Of a DNA stretch of 64,000 nucleotides, positions 63,012 through 64,000 are shown piece after piece (positions within the stretch are counted from its first letter, which is position 1; the number at the start of each line of letters is the position of its first letter). The notes below the pieces were generated by a model that had not been told where the DNA came from, searched no databases, and worked only from the letters and a program-made list of their open reading frames with translations. Source of the stretch: Corynebacterium gallinarum (GTDB lineage Bacteria > Actinomycetota > Actinomycetes > Mycobacteriales > Mycobacteriaceae). The stretch is taken from NCBI RefSeq assembly GCF_014837045.1, contig NZ_JACSPR010000001.1:510176-574175 (forward strand). The letters are read 5' to 3'. Made by a program: the position numbers and the translations under genes.

Positions 63012-64000
63012 ATGGGGTTGAACACCCAGAATTCCTACCAACGCTTCATCCACGCCGCCGAGAGCGCCGGCCTGACCGTCAGGGAGACCACCCAGGGCAA
63101 ACAAGCCAGTATCCAAACACCAGGACACTCACCACGTGATCTGGGAACATCGGCGACTTACAACCAGGACCGCACCTTGGTCTACTGCCACAACGGCGAC
63201 GTCGATGACGTCCTGGCCGAACTAGGACTCACCCACCGGGATCTGTTTGACCATCCACGCGGGTCTGAGTACCGCTACGACGACGGCCGGGTGGTGTTCC
63301 GCACCGTGGACAAGAAGTTCCGCCAAGACGGCAACAAACAGGGAACCGCCCTGTTCGGACTGTCCTCCCTTGTCGCGCCGGGCCCGGTTTACATCGTGGA
63401 AGGCGAAAACGATCAGCTCACCGCCCAGAACGTCTGCGGTGTCGCCGCGGTCTCACAGGCCGGTGGTGCCTCTAACTCCCCGGAGAAGGCCGACTGGTCC
63501 GCTCTCAAGGGCAGGGATGCCATCGTGGTCCAAGACGATGACGCGCCGGGAGAAAAGCGCGCCAAGAAGGTTATGGCTCACCTCCAGTCCCTGGCCGATA
63601 TGCCGGCATCAATCACCATGGCGAAAGCCGCGGCTGGGAAGGATCTCTCAGATCACATCGCAGCGGGTAAGACCATCGAGGAACTTATTCCGGTAGGTGA
63701 ACCCATCGCCCGCCGACGAGTGCTGTTCAAGCCGGCAACTGAGTACACCATGCAGGCGGTGGTGTGGTTGATTGACCAGTGGTTGCCACGCTCGATGTTC
63801 TCCCTGCTGGCTGGACGTGAGGGTATCGGTAAATCCACCATCGCCGCGGATCTGTGTGCCAGGTGTACCCGTGGCGAGTACGGAGAGAAAATGAACGTGG
63901 TCTACCTCGCCTCCGAAGACTCTATTGAACAGGTAGTCAAGCCGCGCCTGGTTGCTGCTGGTGCTGACTTAAACCGGGTGTTCTTCCATGAGGTCACCAC
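63012..64000 (+). CDS. Primase-helicase (TOPRIM plus RepA/DnaB-like ATPase), 3' end outside the window
   Basis: The ATG at 63012 follows GAAAGGGGA. The 329 residues visible show a Toprim-like part (E130 in VYIVEGENDQL and D175/D177 in AIVVQDDDAPG) and then a Walker A motif GREGIGKST at 268-276 followed by VVYLASEDS, the start of a RepA-type hexameric ATPase. Such fused proteins start replication of phages, satellites and plasmids. It is the first gene of the element with a clear enzymatic role; the ATPase domain continues beyond the edge. Confidence 0.85.
   Translation, partial: MGLNTQNSYQRFIHAAESAGLTVRETTQGKQASIQTPGHSPRDLGTSATYNQDRTLVYCHNGDVDDVLAELGLTHRDLFDHPRGSEYRYDDGRVVFRTVDKKFRQDGNKQGTALFGLSSLVAPGPVYIVEGENDQLTAQNVCGVAAVSQAGGASNSPEKADWSALKGRDAIVVQDDDAPGEKRAKKVMAHLQSLADMPASITMAKAAAGKDLSDHIAAGKTIEELIPVGEPIARRRVLFKPATEYTMQAVVWLIDQWLPRSMFSLLAGREGIGKSTIAADLCARCTRGEYGEKMNVVYLASEDSIEQVVKPRLVAAGADLNRVFFHEVT

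Larger units (their letters stand above)
58733..64000 (+). mobile_element. Left end of an element integrated at tRNA-Arg (phage or satellite-like), right end outside the window
   Basis: Signs of a mobile element: a tRNA boundary, a tyrosine integrase reading toward the tRNA, a Xre repressor next to it with repeated operator sequences, a divergent AlpA-like gene, a train of overlapping small genes with no housekeeping relatives, and a primase-helicase. No capsid, terminase, tail or relaxase gene is seen in the 5.2 kb available, so a phage, a phage satellite or another integrative element cannot be told apart. Confidence 0.85.

Overview
The window is a stretch of chromosome from a high-GC Gram-positive bacterium. 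Protein content and gene order point to Corynebacterium, close to the C. glutamicum / C. efficiens group. The evidence is the actinobacterial core order clpP2-clpP1-tig ... rpiB-DsbA-like-pepN ... glbO ... thioesterase-ettA-ssb, which also occurs in mycobacteria, and a pca/cat/ben aromatic cluster arranged as in C. glutamicum (both comparisons from memory). No rRNA, CRISPR array or insertion sequence was seen.

Aromatic catabolism (1-16.9 kb): a 5'-truncated LuxR/LAL-type activator (pcaO-like) is followed on the minus strand by pcaHGBC (protocatechuate ring cleavage and its next two steps) and catABC (catechol to beta-ketoadipate enol-lactone). Divergent from catA is benABCD, which turns benzoate into catechol, then a second LAL activator (benR-like) and the benzoate/H+ symporter benK. 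Benzoate is imported by BenK, converted to catechol by BenABC and BenD, opened by CatA and processed by CatB and CatC. The protocatechuate branch joins at the enol-lactone. BenC carries a C-terminal FCD-type ligand-binding domain.

Core block 1 (17-26.5 kb): clpP2 and clpP1 with a ClgR-type box, tig, tRNA-Pro(TGG), tRNA-Gly(TCC), a small helix-turn-helix gene, a membrane protein with an Asp/Gly-rich tail, rpiB, a DsbA-like thiol protein and pepN.

Accessory block (26.6-48.6 kb): GntR and TetR regulators; a self-sufficient P450-reductase fusion with a serine esterase and a short-chain dehydrogenase; two orphan small genes; a peptide-type ABC importer operon ending in a two-domain carboxymuconolactone-decarboxylase/AhpD-like protein, with a divergent large FAD/NAD(P)-binding protein; a class III aminotransferase, a short-chain dehydrogenase and a TetR regulator; and a NarL-type two-component system with two very small reading frames next to it.

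Core block 2 (48.7-58.5 kb): metB, an ABC ATPase, glbO, chrA, a conserved actinobacterial gene, an acyl-CoA thioesterase, ettA, an SSB-like protein and a CopD-CtaG fusion.

Integrated element (58.7 kb to the window end): tRNA-Arg(TCT) is followed by a tyrosine integrase, a Xre-type repressor, an AlpA-like excisionase/regulator, a train of small translationally coupled genes and a primase-helicase cut off by the window edge. This is the left end of an integrated phage or satellite-like element.

The most unusual non-gene signal is the 11-mer GCTTRTCGACG. I count 14 exact copies in the 58.4 kb outside the element and none inside it, far above chance, in several reading frames and in three intergenic spots.
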